Below are positions 62,772 through 64,000 of a stretch of DNA of 64,000 nt, piece after piece. Within the stretch, counting starts at the first letter, position 1. Every line of letters starts with the position of its first letter. The DNA is from Salinarchaeum laminariae. Lineage in GTDB: Archaea > Halobacteriota > Halobacteria > Halobacteriales > Salinarchaeaceae. Location of the stretch: contig NZ_CP096270.1 in the NCBI RefSeq assembly GCF_023204835.1, forward strand, positions 682,001 through 746,000, given 5' to 3'. Made by a program: the position numbers and the translations under genes. The notes beneath the pieces were generated by a model, which saw nothing but the letters and a program-made list of their open reading frames with translations, was not told the DNA's origin and made no database searches.

Positions 62772-62854
62772 GCGTAGATGGTGGAGGGGCACGGCAAAAA
62801 GCGGCCCGGGACCGAATTGCTGCATTTGGAGTGGTGGTCGGATAGCAGACACGC

Positions 62855-63440
62855 TCGAAAGCCCCAGGACGCTCGATGCCCCGGGGCTCGGTGCGCTCCT
62901 CGCCTCTCTCGTTCCGCTCGTTCGGCTGTGGTGCTTACTTCGCCCGGGGACAGCCGAGTCGGCCTGCCCCTTTCGATGTCCCTCCCACCGCACCTCGGTC
63001 CTCCCCAACCTCTTGCGCTCCTCACGTCGCTACGCTCGTTGCGGTGCTCATCCCTCGCGCGCTGGCTGGCGCGGCCGCTCGCCCGCTTCGGGGCTCGCAG
63101 CCGGCACCAGCGCGCGCCGACGTGAACCACCAGGGTTTCGCGCTCGATGAGCGACGAATCCGGGTGGGACTGAGCAGGATCCTCGATCCTGCGAAGGTCG
63201 GAAGAGCTTGCTCTTCCGGGACTGGAAGGGGCCGTTGACGGACTACGTCCGTCTGCTCGGGAGACCTCCGGTCTCCCGGTGACCGCTCGCGTTCGGTCGC
63301 GACGGTGAGCCGAGTGACGCGAGGCGAACCTCGACAGACGAGCGAAGCGAGTCTGTCGGTGCAAGGACCGCAGGTGAGCGACCGAAGGGAGCGAACCGAG
63401 GACCACAGCGAGCGAGCGGACGCGAGCGGGAGGGGCTTCC
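62855..63440. repeat. Dispersed hairpin-array element, copy D
   Basis: Begins TCGAAAGCCCC (62855), ends GAGCGGGAGGGGCTTCC (63424-63440). Long copy with hairpins CAGGATC-CTC-GATCCTG, GGAAGAGC-TT-GCTCTTCC, GACGGAC-TAC-GTCCGTC, GGGAGACC-TCC-GGTCTCCC and GACAGACGAGCG...GAGTCTGTC. The core at about 63065-63150 matches copies A and B, and the 63221-63284 stretch is nearly identical to A. Between ubaA and the phosphodiesterase gene. Confidence 0.8.
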
Positions 63441-63483
63441 AAGCAGTTCACCGCCGATACTGTAGCAGTTGAGAACGAATCCC

Positions 63484-63978
63484 CTAGCCCTCGAGTAGTT
63501 CCAGCTCCAGATCACCATCCAGCACGTCGGCGCGGTACATCGTCGCGCGGTCGGCAGGCGCGGCGCCGGTCGCGCTCCCGGGGTTGAGCAGCCGGACGCC
63601 CTCGGCCTCGGTGTCGAGCACGCTGTGCGTATGCCCGGACACACCGACTGCCTCGGGGTCGTGCTCGCGGACGATTCCGGCGACGCGAGACTCGTAGGCG
63701 CCTTTCGCCTTCGAGCCGGTGCCGTGGGTGACGACGAAGGTCACGCCGCCGACGGTCCTGGTCGCGACGCGCGGGAGGTCCATCGCGGGATCCATGTTCC
63801 CGGCGACGGCGGTGAGATCGCCCGCGAGGTCGGCGATCGTCTCGTAGGTCTCTCGGCTGTCGAAGTCGCCGGCGTGGATCGCGCAGTCGGCCGCGTCGAG
63901 TTCGTCGCGAACGTAGCCCGGGAGCGCAGCACGGCGCGAGGGAATGTGCGTGTCAGAGAGGATGGCGACGCGTGGCAT
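63484..63978 (-). CDS. YfcE/MJ0936-type metallophosphoesterase (164 aa)
   Basis: Calcineurin-like phosphodiesterase: MPRVAILSDTHIPS (DxH), IHAGDFDS (GD), VAGNMDPA (GN), VVTHGTGSK (GH-like TH) and GHTHSVLDTE (GHTH), which make the two-metal site. It hydrolyses phosphodiesters such as bis-p-nitrophenyl phosphate; the physiological substrate is unknown. Starts ATG 63978. Its upstream part reaches the window end; the 3' side faces repeat copy D. Confidence 0.93.
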   Translation of the reverse strand: MPRVAILSDTHIPSRRAALPGYVRDELDAADCAIHAGDFDSRETYETIADLAGDLTAVAGNMDPAMDLPRVATRTVGGVTFVVTHGTGSKAKGAYESRVAGIVREHDPEAVGVSGHTHSVLDTEAEGVRLLNPGSATGAAPADRATMYRADVLDGDLELELLEG

Positions 63979-64000
63979 TGGCGAGGGTTCGGCGTGGACT

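Noticed and set aside
62772-63008. N-terminal extension of ubaA
   Set aside because: It runs into repeat copy D and is Arg/Ser-rich; MSDLDLGPEQLERYARH is the family start.

Overview
The window is chromosomal DNA of a haloarchaeon (class Halobacteria). Evidence: most of it is very GC-rich with G/C-ending codons, and the predicted proteins are strongly acidic (long D/E tracts). Genes often start leaderless, with a TATA-like box about 25-30 bases upstream. Marker genes are archaeal: the large subunit of DNA polymerase D, the E1-like enzyme UbaA, a fused siroheme decarboxylase of the alternative heme pathway, DUF424, and Tat-type lipoproteins (RR...C). The genus cannot be named safely from this alone. 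No tRNA, rRNA, CRISPR array, IS transposase or integrase was recognised.

Layout. 1-7.5 kb: an operon of two PrkA-type kinases, a DUF444 (YeaH/YhbH-like) VWA protein and SpoVR. Two of its junctions are bridged by overlapping mini-ORFs of 19 and 16 codons. 7.6-16.4 kb: an accessory-looking, surface-oriented stretch with two paralogous Tat lipoproteins (one carrying an inserted PPC-like domain), a universal stress protein, two HTH proteins (one membrane anchored), a PQQ-propeller lipoprotein and a PKD-domain exoprotein facing each other across an AT-rich island. 16.5-29 kb: metabolism and translation, comprising threonine aldolase, a divergent TrpRS-like protein, an M29 aminopeptidase, an RNase H-fold protein, a DMT exporter, a membrane-anchored Ig/CARDB protein, an alanine dehydrogenase-type enzyme and LeuRS. 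29.5-33 kb: a heme-copper oxidase operon, coxB followed by a fused coxA-coxC gene. 33.3-42.4 kb: DUF424/TPR/TrpD-like genes, an alpha/beta hydrolase, an SDR, siroheme decarboxylase (two-domain) and PurU. 42.6-50.3 kb: a secreted metzincin-like protease with calcium-type repeats, a NifU-like scaffold, ketopantoate reductase, a GIDE-domain membrane protein, a rubredoxin-like protein, a PAP2 phosphatase, a methyltransferase and ThpR. 50.8-56.4 kb: polC (DP2), interrupted at its catalytic motif by a 492-residue intein with a LAGLIDADG endonuclease, plus a PCC/DUF296 protein. 56.6-64 kb: a sugar O-acetyltransferase, another lipoprotein, an AstE/AspA-like deacylase, a PGF-CTERM-type glycoside hydrolase, UbaA and a YfcE-like phosphodiesterase.

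The most unusual structure is a family of four dispersed intergenic elements (about 19.88-20.22, 25.74-26.21, 36.95-37.48 and 62.86-63.44 kb). They are about 340-590 bases long and built largely of consecutive short hairpins. They are bounded by inverted copies of GGAA(A)GCCCC...GGGGCTTCC, share an internal core, and one lies in the opposite orientation. They encode no convincing protein. There is also a 28-29-base minisatellite with a perfect 15-bp hairpin between thpR and polC, and a 24-base tandem repeat near 40.6 kb.
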